Shown here: positions 24,637 through 32,666 of the stretch, piece after piece
Layout of the letters: every line of letters starts with the position of its first letter
Numbering within the stretch: position 1 is the stretch's first letter
Assembly: GCA_019749945.1 (NCBI GenBank)
Contig: JAIEPF010000003.1
Coordinates: forward strand, 232,361 to 296,360
Length of the DNA: 64,000 bases
Reading direction: 5' to 3'
Source: Burkholderiales bacterium
Lineage (GTDB): Bacteria; Pseudomonadota; Gammaproteobacteria; Burkholderiales; SG8-41
Made by a program: the position numbers and the translations under genes
Notes under the pieces: generated by a model
Database searches by the model: none
Told to the model about the DNA's origin: nothing
The model's input: the letters and a program-made list of their open reading frames with translations, nothing else

Positions 24637-26666
24637 TGCTCCTTTACGCGCTGACTATTTTTGCGAGCGCGTTCCTGCTGTTCCTGGTGCAACCGATCAT
24701 GGCAAAACAGATCCTGCCGTGGTTTGGCGGTTCCGCGGCGGTATGGACGACCTGCCTGATGTTTTTCCAGTTGGTGCTGCTTGCCGGTTATGCCTACGCC
24801 GACTGGACCGTGCGTTTCCTCAAGCCGCGCCCGCAGGTCATGCTGCATGTGGCACTGATCATCGTCAGCCTGGTATCGCTGCCGATCATCGCCGGCAGCG
24901 GCTGGAAACCGGGCGGCGAAGAAGATCCGACCTGGCTGATCCTCGGCCTGCTCGCCGCCACCATCGGCCTGCCGTATTTCCTGCTGTCGACCACCGGCCC
25001 GTTGCTGCAGGCCTGGTTCGCACGCAGTTTTCCTGCCGCCACCAACGTCTATCGCCTGTTCGCCTTGTCGAACGGCGCATCGCTGATCGCGCTGGTTGCC
25101 TATCCATTCGTGGTCGAACCGTACGTCACCACCCACGAACAGTCGATCGGCTGGAGCTTCGGCTACGGACTCTTTGCCGTGCTCTGCGGCGCCTCGGCCC
25201 TGTTCAGCCTGCGCGCATCGACCCAGGCCGCGATACAACCGACGACGGCGGCACCCGCCGCCGAAGGCCCCGCGCCGCGCGCCGCCGACTACCTGCTGTG
25301 GCTGACCCTCGCCGCACTCGGTTCGTTCATGCTGATCGCGGTGACCAACCACATCACCCATGACGTCGCCTCGGTGCCCTTCCTGTGGATCCTGCCGCTG
25401 ACGCTGTACCTGCTGTCCTTCGTGCTCTGTTTCGAAGGCCGCAACTGGTACCAGCGGCAGATTTTTTTCGGCCCGCTGCTGGTCATCGTCGGCGCGATGG
25501 CCTGGGCGCTGCACACCAACGGCGGCGTGATGGACATCAAGCAGGCGATCCCGCTGTTCGCCACCGGCCTGTTCGTGATGTGCATGTTTTTCCACGGCGA
25601 ACTCGCCGCGCTGAAACCGGCGCCGCGCCACCTCACCGCCTATTACCTGATGATTTCGCTGGGCGGCGCGGTCGGCGGCCTGCTGGTGGGTTTTGTCGCC
25701 CCCAAGCTGTTCAACACCTATTACGAATTCGGCCTCGGCCTGTTTTTCACCGCGCTGATCGCCGCCTATGTGGCGCGCCGCACCCTGGTCATCGTGCCGG
25801 TGCTGGCGCTGGTCGCCGCGGGCTTCACCGCGTACCACATCCACACCTACATCAACATGCTGTCCAAGGACGCGCGGGTGATGACGCGCAATTTCTACGG
25901 CACGCTGCGGGTCAAGGATTTCGGCGACGAGTCAAGCCTTGAGGCTACGCGGCGGCTGATGCACGGCGTGATCATGCACGGCGAACAGTTCCTCGCGCCG
26001 GCGCGGCGCATGGAACCGACGACCTACTACGGTCCGACGGCCGGCATCGGCCGCATCATCGGCATCAAGAGCGATGGCGCGAAGGCGATTCGCGTCGGTG
26101 TGATCGGCCTCGGCGCCGGCACCCTCGCCGCCTACGGCCGGCCCGGCGACGTCTACCGTTTTTATGAAATCAATCCGCAGGTGATCGAACTCGCCAAAAC
26201 CGAATTCAGCTTCCTCGGATCGAGCAAGGCAAAAATCGAAACCCTGCTCGGCGACGCGCGACTGACGCTGGAAGCCGAGCCGGCGCAGGGTTACGACGTG
26301 CTCGCCATCGACGCCTTCTCCAGCGATTCCATCCCCACCCACCTGATGACCTATGAGGCGATGGGCGTCTACCTGAAAAACATGAAACCGGACGGCGTGA
26401 TCGCATTCCATGTCACCAACCGTTTCCTGCACCTGGCGCCGGTGGTCAAACGCATCGCCGACGAACACGGCCTGCACACGGTGCTGGTCGCCGATGATCC
26501 CGAAAACGGATCGGATCTGGCGAACACCGACTGGGTGCTGGTGTCGCGCAGCAAGGCGGTGCTCGAACACCCGCGCATCACCGAATCCATGGAAAAAATC
26601 GGTGAAATCCCCGGCCTCAGGCTGTGGACCGACAGCTTCAACAACCTGTTCAAGATTTTGAAATAA
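24636..26666 (+). CDS. Membrane protein fused to a spermidine synthase-like domain
   Basis: 676 aa. The N-terminal two-thirds (about residues 1-410) is a polytopic membrane domain of roughly ten hydrophobic segments, starting MLLYALTIFASAFLLFLVQP. The C-terminal part is a Rossmann fold of the spermidine synthase/SAM-methyltransferase type: RVGVIGLGAGTLAAYGR near residue 488, then YRFYEINPQVIELA and DVLAIDAFSSDSIPTHLMT. Such fused proteins are common in proteobacteria. Real polyamine synthase activity is not assured, since the gene has no speD neighbour. The start ATG is embedded in an AT-rich repeat. Confidence 0.88.
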   Translation: MLLYALTIFASAFLLFLVQPIMAKQILPWFGGSAAVWTTCLMFFQLVLLAGYAYADWTVRFLKPRPQVMLHVALIIVSLVSLPIIAGSGWKPGGEEDPTWLILGLLAATIGLPYFLLSTTGPLLQAWFARSFPAATNVYRLFALSNGASLIALVAYPFVVEPYVTTHEQSIGWSFGYGLFAVLCGASALFSLRASTQAAIQPTTAAPAAEGPAPRAADYLLWLTLAALGSFMLIAVTNHITHDVASVPFLWILPLTLYLLSFVLCFEGRNWYQRQIFFGPLLVIVGAMAWALHTNGGVMDIKQAIPLFATGLFVMCMFFHGELAALKPAPRHLTAYYLMISLGGAVGGLLVGFVAPKLFNTYYEFGLGLFFTALIAAYVARRTLVIVPVLALVAAGFTAYHIHTYINMLSKDARVMTRNFYGTLRVKDFGDESSLEATRRLMHGVIMHGEQFLAPARRMEPTTYYGPTAGIGRIIGIKSDGAKAIRVGVIGLGAGTLAAYGRPGDVYRFYEINPQVIELAKTEFSFLGSSKAKIETLLGDARLTLEAEPAQGYDVLAIDAFSSDSIPTHLMTYEAMGVYLKNMKPDGVIAFHVTNRFLHLAPVVKRIADEHGLHTVLVADDPENGSDLANTDWVLVSRSKAVLEHPRITESMEKIGEIPGLRLWTDSFNNLFKILK

Positions 26667-26735
26667 AGCTGCAGGGCACGAGGCCGGCTGCCGCTTGAAA
26701 ACCGGCGGTGCGGCGCCCATCTGGAAAGGATGTGG

Positions 26736-28154
26736 ATGACCATTTCCATGCCCCTGTTTTTCAAGGATTTATTCAGCGCCATCCAGGCGCCGTTGCTGCT
26801 GTTGCTGGGCGCCCTGCTGCCGCTGGCGGCGCCGGCACAGACCGCGACCGATGCGCGCGGCCTGCCGACGCTGGCGCCGCTGGTCAACCAGGTCACACCG
26901 GCGGTGGTCAACATCTCGGTGGTCACCCGTGCCCCGGTCGAGGACAACCCGCTGTTCCGCGACCCGTTTTTCCGCCGTTTTTTCAACCTGCCGGACAAGC
27001 AGCAGCGCCAGGAACAGTCCGCCGGTTCGGGCGTCATCGTCGACGCCGCGCGCGGCTTTATCCTGACCAACAACCATGTCATCAAGGACGCCGAACAGGT
27101 CATCGTCACGCTGAAGGACCGCCGCCAGTTCCCGGCGAAACTGGTCGGCACCGATCCCGGCACCGACATCGCGGTGCTGCAGATCAGCGCACCCAACCTG
27201 TCCGCCTTGCGTTTCGGCGACTCCGACATGCTGCAGGTCGGCGACTATGTACTCGCCATCGGCAATCCCTTCGGCATCGGCCAGACCGTGACCTCGGGCA
27301 TCGTCAGCGCGCTGGGGCGCAGCGGCTTGTCGGTGGAGGGTTATGAGGATTTCATCCAGACCGATGCCTCGATCAACCCCGGCAACTCGGGCGGCGCGCT
27401 GGTCAACCTGCGCGGCGAACTGATCGGCATCAACACCGCGATCGTCGCTCCCGCCGGCGGCAATGTCGGCATCGGTTTCGCCGTGCCCGCGGTGATGGCG
27501 CGCGCGGTGATGGAACAGATCGTGCGTTATGGCGAAGTGCGGCGCGGTCGCCTCGGCATCGAAATGGCGGATGTGCCGGCGGAAGCCCAGCGCAAACTGC
27601 GTCTGCCCTCGCTGGACGGCGCGATCATCGCCAACGTGCAATCCGGTTCGCCGGCGGAGCGCGCCGGCCTGCGCGAAGGGGATGTGGTCACCACCCTCAA
27701 CGGCCGGCCGATCCGCAGTTCGGCCGAACTGCGCGCGCGGCTCGGACTGACCCCGGTCGGCGACGAAGTCGAGTTCGGCATCGTCCGCGACGCCCCCCAG
27801 GGGGACTCGCTGCGCAGCACGCTGCGCATCCGCATGCGCATCGCCGCGCCGCAGCCCTCCGACAGCAGCGAGACGCAGACCGTGGCACAACTGCCGGGAC
27901 TGCGGGTGGTTGAAATCGAACGCGGCAGCCCGCTGTTCCAGCGCCTGCGCGGCGGCGGCCTGGTGGTGGCCGCAGTGGATGCCAACAGCCGCGCCTTGCA
28001 GGCGGGCTTCCGCCCCGGCGACATCATTTATGCGGTCAATCGCCGGCGCGTGCAGACCCTGGCCGAATTCCAGGGATTGCTTCGTGCAGCGGAACGCGGT
28101 TACGCAGTCAGTCTGTTGCGCGGCGACTTCAGCCTGACGATTATCGTACGTTAG
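26736..28154 (+). CDS. degQ: DegQ/HtrA-type periplasmic serine endoprotease
   Basis: 472 aa. An N-terminal hydrophobic signal segment (PLLLLLGALLPLAAPAQ) exports it. The trypsin-like domain has His114 (TNNHVIKD), Asp144 (GTDIAVL) and Ser218 (NPGNSGGAL). Two PDZ domains follow (starting near RLGIEMADVP and LRVVEIERGSP). It degrades or refolds damaged envelope proteins. ATG 26736 follows AAAGGA; an ATG six bases upstream (26730) overlaps that site. A standard DegP/DegQ length. The downstream MFS gene is convergent. Confidence 0.95.
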   Translation: MTISMPLFFKDLFSAIQAPLLLLLGALLPLAAPAQTATDARGLPTLAPLVNQVTPAVVNISVVTRAPVEDNPLFRDPFFRRFFNLPDKQQRQEQSAGSGVIVDAARGFILTNNHVIKDAEQVIVTLKDRRQFPAKLVGTDPGTDIAVLQISAPNLSALRFGDSDMLQVGDYVLAIGNPFGIGQTVTSGIVSALGRSGLSVEGYEDFIQTDASINPGNSGGALVNLRGELIGINTAIVAPAGGNVGIGFAVPAVMARAVMEQIVRYGEVRRGRLGIEMADVPAEAQRKLRLPSLDGAIIANVQSGSPAERAGLREGDVVTTLNGRPIRSSAELRARLGLTPVGDEVEFGIVRDAPQGDSLRSTLRIRMRIAAPQPSDSSETQTVAQLPGLRVVEIERGSPLFQRLRGGGLVVAAVDANSRALQAGFRPGDIIYAVNRRRVQTLAEFQGLLRAAERGYAVSLLRGDFSLTIIVR

Positions 28155-28170
28155 AACATCCCGCGCCGGC

Positions 28171-29331
28171 TCAGGCGCGCCTGCGGCGCCCCCCAAGGGG
28201 ACTTGCTCCGCGGCGCACCAGCCAGCCGCCGACACCGAGCAGCGCGGAATTGGCGTACCACACCGGCGCATATCCAAACGCGGTGCCGATGGTGCCGAAC
28301 AGCAGCGGAATCACCAGGTGGGTCAGGTTGTTGACGGTGACGCGCAGGCCCGCCGCCTCCGACGCACGCCCCTCCGGCGCCAGCGAATAAATCAGCGACA
28401 TCGACATCGGCTGGCCGCAGCCCACGCCCAGGCCGAGCAGGAACGACACCGCGCACAAGGCGTACGGGTTGTCGAAAAACGGGAACAGGATGAATGCGCC
28501 AGCGGCGACAAAAATCGCATAAACGAGGATCTGCGCTTCGCTGGAATGTTTGAGCAGCCAGGGCAGTGCCGCACGGATGACGAAGGTCGCCAGCGCAAAA
28601 ACACCGAGGATGATGCCGATGGCGGATGCCGACAGGCCGATGCCGTGGCCGTACACCGGCAGGTAGAAATTGAACAGGTCCCAGGCCGCGGAAATAAAAC
28701 CGCTGGCAATGAAGGTATTGCGCAGCCGCGGCGCGCGCCACAGTTCCATCACCCCGCCGCCGGACGCGGCGCCGGGCAGTTTGGCCGCGCCGGGCAGAAA
28801 GCCGGGGCGCAGCCACAGCATCAGCACCGGGATGACCGTAAACGCGGCGAGAATCATGAACGCCTCGACATGGCCGAGATAGTCGATGGCAAAACCGCCG
28901 ATCAGCGGGCCGAGGAATCCGGCTCCCGAAAAACCCAGGCTGACCAGCGCGTAATTGCGTGAACGGTGCTGGGTGCCGCCGATGCCGCCGGCAATGCCGG
29001 TGACCGTGACAAAAAAGAAATGGAAGGACGAGCCCATCAGGAAGGCGGCGATGTAGAGCGTCGTCAGCGCCGGCCAGATCGCCGTCAGTGACAGCGCGAC
29101 CAGCAAACCGACACTGCCCAGCAGCATCGGCAGGCGCGGCCCGACGCGGTCGGCGAGCCGCCCGATGGCAATCGCGAACAGCATCGGACACACCGCATAG
29201 AGCGCCATCAGGAAACCGACCTGCATCTGCGTCGCGCCGGATTCCAGCGCAAACAGCGACACCACGACGCGGCTGCCGCCGAACGCGATGTGGTTGAGGA
29301 CGATCAGTACCAGGGTGAGATAAATGGCCAT
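28171..29331 (-). CDS. MFS transporter
   Basis: 386 aa with twelve predicted hydrophobic segments. The family loop motif between TM2 and TM3 reads AIAIGRLADRVGPRLPMLLG (G-x-L-A-D-R-x-G). The N-terminus (MAIYLTLVLIVLNHIAFGGS) is the first membrane helix. It ends in a short basic tail (SPLGGRRRRA). The substrate is not predictable. It is convergent with degQ (16 bp between stops) and monocistronic. Confidence 0.92.
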   Translation of the reverse strand: MAIYLTLVLIVLNHIAFGGSRVVVSLFALESGATQMQVGFLMALYAVCPMLFAIAIGRLADRVGPRLPMLLGSVGLLVALSLTAIWPALTTLYIAAFLMGSSFHFFFVTVTGIAGGIGGTQHRSRNYALVSLGFSGAGFLGPLIGGFAIDYLGHVEAFMILAAFTVIPVLMLWLRPGFLPGAAKLPGAASGGGVMELWRAPRLRNTFIASGFISAAWDLFNFYLPVYGHGIGLSASAIGIILGVFALATFVIRAALPWLLKHSSEAQILVYAIFVAAGAFILFPFFDNPYALCAVSFLLGLGVGCGQPMSMSLIYSLAPEGRASEAAGLRVTVNNLTHLVIPLLFGTIGTAFGYAPVWYANSALLGVGGWLVRRGASPLGGRRRRA

Positions 29332-29498
29332 CGGCGCGCGGTTTCAGTGCCGCAATTTTATCAGTGCCGACGGCAACGACCGGCGGGGATTCCATACTGT
29401 AGAGGACAATTCCGCGGATTTACTCCGCAGGCACCTTGATCCGCGACCGCTGACCGCCGCCATCTTCCGGATCGTGGAGCGCCGTCCCTGAACGCCAC

Positions 29499-30476
29499 TC
29501 AGGCCTGCAGCAGATGCACCGCGAACAGCCGGTCGGCGTCGACCCAGACCTGCGCCGGCCGGAAGCCGGAGGCCTGCGCCAGGCGCTGGAATTCAGCGAT
29601 TGAATATTTGCAGGAATTTTCGGTGTGTATGCGCTCGCCGGCGCCGAACACAAAGCTGCGTCCGCTGATCGTCACCGTCTGCTCGCGCAGACTCTCCAGG
29701 TGCATTTCGATGCGCCCGGCGGCGGCGTTGTAAAACGCGACATGGCGAAACTGGTCGAGATCAAAATCCGCGGCCAGTTCGCGGTTGATCCGCCGCAGCA
29801 GGTTCAGGTTGAATTCGGCGGTGACGCCCTGCGCGTCGTTGTAGGCGGCGTGCAGCCGGTCCGGATCTTTTTTCAGGTCAACACCGATCAGCATCGCGCC
29901 CCCTGCACCGGCCAGTTCACGCGCGCGGCCGAGGAACTCCTGCGCCTCCGCCGGCGTCAGGTTGCCGATGGTCGAGCCGGGGAAATAGATCACCCGCCGC
30001 GGCGCCTTGATGCGCTCCAACGCCGGCACACTGAGCGGCTGCATGTAATCGGCACAGACGGCGATGATCGGCAATTGCGGGAAACCCGCCGCCAGCCGCG
30101 CCGTCGAGGCCTGCAGCGCATCGATGGCAATGTCGACCGGCACATAAGCCGCGGGACGCAGCGTGCGCAGCAGCACCTCGGTCTTGACGCTGGCGCCGCT
30201 GCCGAACTCGATCAGCAGCACGCCTTCGCCCAGCTGTGCGGCCATGTCCGCCGCGCTGTCACGCATCAGCGCGAGCTCGGTGCGGGTCGGATAATATTCC
30301 GGCAATTCACAGATCGCCTCGAACAGCTCGCAGCCGCGGGCATCGTAGAAATATTTGGGCGACAGCGCCTTGGGCGCGGCAGCGAGACCGGCCAGCACAT
30401 CGTCGAGGAAACGGCCGACGGCAGGCTGCAGATCGACAAAAGACACGGGGGATGCCGCCGGCGCCGCAGATTTCAT
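29499..30476 (-). CDS. egtD: L-histidine N-alpha-methyltransferase
   Basis: 325 aa, matching EgtD. It trimethylates histidine with three SAM to give hercynine, the precursor of ergothioneine (and of selenoneine). Diagnostic segments: LSPKYFYDARGCELFEAICELPEYYPTR (split here as LSPKYFYDARG and LPEYYPTRTE), the SAM motif LIEFGSGASVKT, FPGSTIGNLTP, IGVDLKKD, and the C-terminal HTENSCKYS that contacts histidine. No egtB, senA or senB is in the window, so the next step must be encoded elsewhere. It stands alone, 45 bp from the convergent-side neighbour pbpG. Confidence 0.94.
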   Translation of the reverse strand: MKSAAPAASPVSFVDLQPAVGRFLDDVLAGLAAAPKALSPKYFYDARGCELFEAICELPEYYPTRTELALMRDSAADMAAQLGEGVLLIEFGSGASVKTEVLLRTLRPAAYVPVDIAIDALQASTARLAAGFPQLPIIAVCADYMQPLSVPALERIKAPRRVIYFPGSTIGNLTPAEAQEFLGRARELAGAGGAMLIGVDLKKDPDRLHAAYNDAQGVTAEFNLNLLRRINRELAADFDLDQFRHVAFYNAAAGRIEMHLESLREQTVTISGRSFVFGAGERIHTENSCKYSIAEFQRLAQASGFRPAQVWVDADRLFAVHLLQA

Positions 30477-30530
30477 ATGTAATCCGGCGTCGTCATTGAC
30501 GACGCGACACCGCGGCTGGACATCCGGAAT

Positions 30531-31400
30531 TCAGCCCGAGGTGTCCGCGGGGTAGCGGGTTTCCATCCAGCGCTTGATGCGATTAGCGTCACCGATGCGC
30601 GTGAGTTTGCCCCAGGAGTCGAGCAGCACGATGATCACCGGCTTGCCGGCGATTTGCGCCTGCATCACCAGGCAGCGCCCGGCCTCGGAGATATAACCGG
30701 TCTTGGACAAGCCGATCTGCCATTCGTGGCTTTTCACCAGCCGGTTCGAATTGTTGTAATTCATCGACCGGCCATTGCCCAGCTGGACGGTGGTGCCGCT
30801 GTCGGTGGTGAATTCCCGGATCAGCGGATAGTGGTAGGCCGCGGCCACCATCCTGGTCAGATCCTGCGCGGTGGAGACATTTTCGCTGGACAGTCCGGTG
30901 CCGTCGACAAACCGCGTGCGCCACATGCCGAGCTCGACGGCCTTCTGGTTCATCGCCGCGACAAACGCCCTGGTGCCGCCGGGATAAACCCGCGACAAGG
31001 CTTCCGCGGCGCGGTTCTCGGAGGCCATCAGCGCGAGATGCAGCAGTTCCCGGCGCGACAGCACGGTGCCGATGCGCAGCCGCGAATGCGTGCCCTTCAG
31101 CAGATCCCGGTCGTCCTCGCTGATGGCGATCTGCTCGGTCAGCGGCAGCCCGGCATCAAGCACCACCATCGCCGTCATCAGCTTGGTGATGGAGGCGATC
31201 GGCACCACGTGGTCGACGTTTTTGGCAAACAGCGCACGGCCGGACTGATCGACGACCAGCGCCGAGGACGACTTCAGTTCCGGAACTACGCTGCGGTTGG
31301 CCACCGCGGATTTCACCTTGCGGGCGGTGCGCTCCTGCGGTTCGCTGAGCGCAGGGGACGTGGCCAGAAGGGCGATCAGGATTGTGATCAGCCAGCGCAT
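30531..31400 (-). CDS. pbpG: D-alanyl-D-alanine endopeptidase (PBP7 type)
   Basis: 289 aa with signal peptide MRWLITILIALLATSPALS. The low-molecular-weight penicillin-binding motifs are present: Ser70-Ile-Thr-Lys73, Ser127-Glu-Asn129 and Lys-Thr-Gly near residue 232 (LSKTGYIS). It cleaves DD-crosslinks of peptidoglycan in the periplasm. The length fits PBP7/PbpG. It has its own promoter at 31441-31469 and a GGGAG before the ATG; the structured RNA at 31526-31701 lies upstream on the same strand. Confidence 0.93.
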   Translation of the reverse strand: MRWLITILIALLATSPALSEPQERTARKVKSAVANRSVVPELKSSSALVVDQSGRALFAKNVDHVVPIASITKLMTAMVVLDAGLPLTEQIAISEDDRDLLKGTHSRLRIGTVLSRRELLHLALMASENRAAEALSRVYPGGTRAFVAAMNQKAVELGMWRTRFVDGTGLSSENVSTAQDLTRMVAAAYHYPLIREFTTDSGTTVQLGNGRSMNYNNSNRLVKSHEWQIGLSKTGYISEAGRCLVMQAQIAGKPVIIVLLDSWGKLTRIGDANRIKRWMETRYPADTSG

Positions 31401-31440
31401 CAGTTTGTTTTCTCCCTGAAAATTTCCTGAATTCCCTTGT

Positions 31441-31469
31441 AAAATACAGCCTTAGCGCAGTTATTTCAA
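31441..31469 (-). promoter_or_regulatory. Sigma70-type promoter of pbpG
   Basis: On the minus strand TTGAAA (31464-31469), a 17-nt spacer, then TATTTT (31441-31446). Transcription would start near 31434, giving a leader of about 34 nt. This makes pbpG independent of the upstream RNA. Confidence 0.6.
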
Positions 31470-31525
31470 CCAGTTTGATTGCTGTGTACGGCGCCGGAGG
31501 CCTGCCGCTGCAAAACCGGCGGCGC

Positions 31526-31568
31526 AAAAAAAACTCCGCTCAGGACAATATAGACTGTCCAGGCGGAG
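31526..31568 (-). terminator. Intrinsic terminator of the unknown structured RNA
   Basis: On the minus strand CTCCGC (31563-31568) pairs with GCGGAG (31534-31539), with an inner GGACA/TGTCC stem, followed by eight T residues (31526-31533). The 5' strand of this stem is also part of the 3' strand of the RNA's closing helix. Confidence 0.8.
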
Positions 31569-31701
31569 CTTAAAGAGGCCCTACAGATCACCCGCTCAGC
31601 ACAGGTCACTGCAATAGCCGGGCCTCCGAGGAGGAAAACCGGGTTACCAGCACCAGTAACCAGGAGCAGCCGCTGCAATTCACCAAGTCCTCAGCCCTGC
31701 C
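31526..31701 (-). ncRNA. Unrecognised structured RNA with its own terminator (sRNA or riboswitch-like)
   Basis: In a 445-bp stretch without a convincing gene, the minus strand can fold as follows. The closing helix GGCAGGGCTGAGG (31689-31701) pairs with CCTCTTTAAGCTCCGCC (31562-31578), with a small mismatch and a TTTA bulge. Inside are at least four hairpins: GCAG-CGG-CTGC; GGTTAC...GTAACC; CCTC-CTCG-GAGG within CCGG...CCGG; and ACCTG...CGGGT. A strong terminator follows, and it competes with the closing helix. About 175 nt in all. It matches no family I know (not 6S, SRP, RNase P, TPP, FMN or cobalamin). A 70-codon open frame across it is probably spurious. No good -35 was found; TATCTT near 31713 may be its -10. 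Confidence 0.5.
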
Positions 31702-31845
31702 CCCAAGAATTCAAGATAGCCATCCTCGCTTACGTAAAACTTACAAACCGCCCGCCTTCCGCGACTTTGCGCCAGCCTGCCACCGGCCCAGTATGATGAC
31801 TCCCCGACTGCAATCCCCCACTCCCGACTCGGCTACCATCCCGAC

Positions 31846-32520
31846 ATGCACCTGCTGATCGTTGAAGACCACCCGATACTGGCCGATGGACTGATCACTG
31901 CGCTGAAAGGCGCCGATTACGCCGTGGATCATGCCGCCACCGGCGAACAGGCTGACCACATGCTGGCCACCCAGCATTACGATGCGGTGATTCTCGACAT
32001 CGGCCTGCCCAAACTCGACGGTTACGAAGTGCTGCGGCGGATGCGGCGCAAGGGTTCCAAAACCCCGGTGCTGATGCTCACCGCGCGTGATGCGCTGGAG
32101 GACCGGGTCAAGGGTCTCGACCTCGGTGCTGACGATTACCTGACCAAGCCCTACGACCTGCCGGAACTCGAAGCGCGGGTGCGGGCACTGATCCGCCGCG
32201 GCCAGTCGGGTGGCGGCTCGGACCTGATCCACGGTGACCTGACGCTGGACACCGCGGGGCGGCGGGCGACGATCAAGGGCACGCCGCTCGATCTGTCGGC
32301 CCGTGAACTGGGCGTGCTGGAGGTGCTGATGCTGCGCGCAGGCCGCGTGGTGAGCAAGGAGCAGCTCGCCGAACAGCTGTATGGCTGGGGGGAAGAGGTC
32401 GGCGCCAACGCCATCGAAGTCTATATGCACCGGCTGCGCAAAAAACTCGAACCCGCCGGCGTCAGTGTGCGCACCATACGCGGGCTCGGCTATCTGCTGG
32501 AAAAAGCGGCGCATGAGTAG
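31846..32520 (+). CDS. tctD: OmpR-family response regulator (TctD-like)
   Basis: 224 aa. The receiver domain (1-115) has acidic pocket Glu7/Asp8, phospho-acceptor Asp51 (VILDIGLPKLDGYE) and the conserved Lys in DDYLTKPYDL. The C-terminal winged helix (about 125-220) ends in VRTIRGLGYLLEK. It pairs with the sensor kinase 146 bp downstream. That kinase has a 2CSK_N-type sensor, so the pair resembles TctD/TctE, which control tricarboxylate uptake. No tctCBA is adjacent; the many Bug receptors of this genome are possible targets. Confidence 0.88.
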   Translation: MHLLIVEDHPILADGLITALKGADYAVDHAATGEQADHMLATQHYDAVILDIGLPKLDGYEVLRRMRRKGSKTPVLMLTARDALEDRVKGLDLGADDYLTKPYDLPELEARVRALIRRGQSGGGSDLIHGDLTLDTAGRRATIKGTPLDLSARELGVLEVLMLRAGRVVSKEQLAEQLYGWGEEVGANAIEVYMHRLRKKLEPAGVSVRTIRGLGYLLEKAAHE

Positions 32521-32666
32521 AACCCATCGCAAAGACGCCTGCGCTGCTCAGGACTGCCCTGCGCGCCGCGTTTGTCCGCGTCTTGCCATCCACCTTGTCA
32601 CCCAGGCAGGGTCTCGTCGGAAGCTCGCGGGCGCCTGGTCCCGCCTGCGCCCGACAGTTTTTTGAT

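Noticed and set aside
31466..31678. Minus-strand open frame of 70 codons in the gap upstream of pbpG.
   Set aside because: It runs through stable hairpins and a terminator, has no ribosome binding site and no recognisable similarity; a structured RNA explains the region better.
31526..31701. 6S RNA, SRP RNA, RNase P, or a TPP, FMN or cobalamin riboswitch.
   Set aside because: None of their conserved sequence elements is present, and the usual 6S neighbour ygfA is missing.
31670..31740. Short leader peptide starting near 31721 on the minus strand (MAILNSWGQG).
   Set aside because: Only ten codons, no amino-acid bias typical of attenuation peptides; not enough support.
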